A DNA stretch of 55,086 bases from Verrucomicrobiota bacterium (lineage in GTDB: Bacteria; Verrucomicrobiota; Verrucomicrobiia; CAIQCK01): NCBI GenBank assembly GCA_026397915.1, contig JAPLTX010000062.1, positions 1-55,086 on the forward strand. Direction: 5' to 3'. The notes beneath the pieces were generated by a model, which saw nothing but the letters and a program-made list of their open reading frames with translations, did no database searches and was not told the DNA's origin. Shown piece after piece: positions 54,526 through 55,086 of this stretch. How positions within the stretch are numbered: position 1 is the stretch's first letter; each line of letters starts with the position of its first letter. A program made the translations under genes and the position numbers.

Positions 54526-55086
54526 GAGAACTTCGACGCCGTGCGTCTTGCCGCCTTGCGTCGCGCGTTTCGCGGCCAGGCGGTCAAGCGCGGCGCGCTG
54601 GAGCAACTCGACTTCTTCCATGCCCAGATGCGCGCCGCCGTCCTGCGGCGCTGCGTGGCCGATGAGGAACTCCGCCGGAAGCTGCACGCCGCCCTCGCCA
54701 ATCACCTGCTCGGCCTGTCGGAGACCGACGCGCTGCGCGCCAGCGAAACCATGCACCACCTCATCGAAGCCGACGACCGCCCACGGGCCGCGCGCTTCTA
54801 TGCGAGCGTCCCCGATCCTTCGCCTGCACTCACAGCCGGCACCCAGACGCTGGCCAACCGCATCCTAGTGGCAACCGACGCCGAGGCCAACACTGCAGTG
54901 GACTGGACGACCTCGTTGCTGGCGGAACCCGGGCTGGAACTGGCGCAAGTCGCCGCCCTCGCCAACCGTTTCCAGTTCGACCTGAACGACGCGCTGGAGA
55001 ACGAGGGCCGGCTGGGGCCACGCCGGCGGTTGTTGGACGCCACCCGCGCGGCGGGCGAACGGCTCGCCGCCGCCGATCCCTCCAAC

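Larger units (their letters stand above)
52669..55086 (+). pseudogene. DUF4062-STAND NTPase (NLR-like), interrupted by repeats, cut by window end
   Basis: From ATG 52669 the product starts with DUF4062 (RPVFISSTFRDMQAERDHLRE, then LIVLLGDRYGWVPP). A STAND/NACHT-type P-loop GQPGSGKS lies at residues 285-292. The frame meets TAA at 53587-53589, inside a tandem octamer array (53575-53662). It then continues in the same frame without further stops to the window end, with VAAGISTRSASVDAMLRRW, the Walker B-like VVVLMDALNQFEP and helical repeats. A separate product could restart at ATG 53719 but would lack the P-loop. The second half also contains an in-frame 78-base palindromic insertion (54448-54525). 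DUF4062-STAND proteins are large NLR-like sensors. This copy is likely broken, unless the stop is an error. Confidence 0.75.

Overview
The window looks like a chromosomal segment of a GC-rich, heterotrophic member of the PVC group, most likely Verrucomicrobiota (Pedosphaera/Limisphaerales type). This is an inference. It rests on the many exported single-copy catabolic proteins, the Tat-exported Gfo/Idh oxidoreductases, ceramidase-like, beta-helix and HzsA-like proteins, the PQQ propeller fused to a methyltransferase-like domain, and the short palindromic repeats. No rRNA, tRNA or universal marker gene was seen, so the taxonomic call is soft. No CRISPR array or prophage was seen.

Layout. (1) 1-4440, minus strand: the edge of a probable IS5-type transposase, a YiiX/NlpC-like protein, a large exported beta-helix protein and an exported glutamine-amidotransferase-like protein. 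(2) 4561-7180, plus: a translationally coupled ABC-2 export operon with a membrane-anchored coiled-coil partner. (3) 7170-13630: an ArsR-type repressor facing an RND efflux operon (DUF6132 remnant, DUF2892, TolC, adaptor, RND pump). A near-consensus promoter with an overlapping dyad lies between them, and the first operon gene carries an in-frame amber codon. (4) 13655-15890, minus: glpF-glpK. (5) 16012-16785, plus: an exported double-NIPSNAP protein.

(6) 16813-27384, minus: a putative catabolic regulon. A membrane SGNH hydrolase and a XylR/AraC-type sugar-sensing regulator precede three Gfo/Idh oxidoreductases (two with Tat signals), a VOC protein, an M24-fold protein lacking most metal ligands, an M20 amidohydrolase/peptidase and an exported TIM-barrel glycosidase-like protein. 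A 21-bp-spaced direct repeat between regulator and operon is a good operator candidate.

(7) 27541-38520: an exported CBM9-like/TIM-barrel protein, then a lower-GC restriction-modification island (a methylase with an N-terminal nuclease-like domain plus a specificity subunit, no HsdR). The island is bordered by tandem decamers, nested inverted repeats and a second, decayed copy of the 3' end of the upstream gene, followed by a decayed relative of the gene at 40499. A PQQ-propeller protein follows on the minus strand.

(8) 39028-52639, plus: a long cluster of exported proteins (two ceramidase-like, a GH106-like glycosidase, a Tat metallo-beta-lactamase-fold hydrolase, a second TIM-barrel paralogue, a transglutaminase-like/Fn3 protein and an HzsA-like di-heme PD40 protein), several joined by ATGA overlaps. 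It is plausibly a module for degrading complex glycoconjugate or glycolipid material. (9) 52669-end: a DUF4062-STAND NTPase, NLR-like in architecture, interrupted by an octamer tandem array carrying one in-frame stop and by a second palindromic element inserted in frame. It runs off the window.
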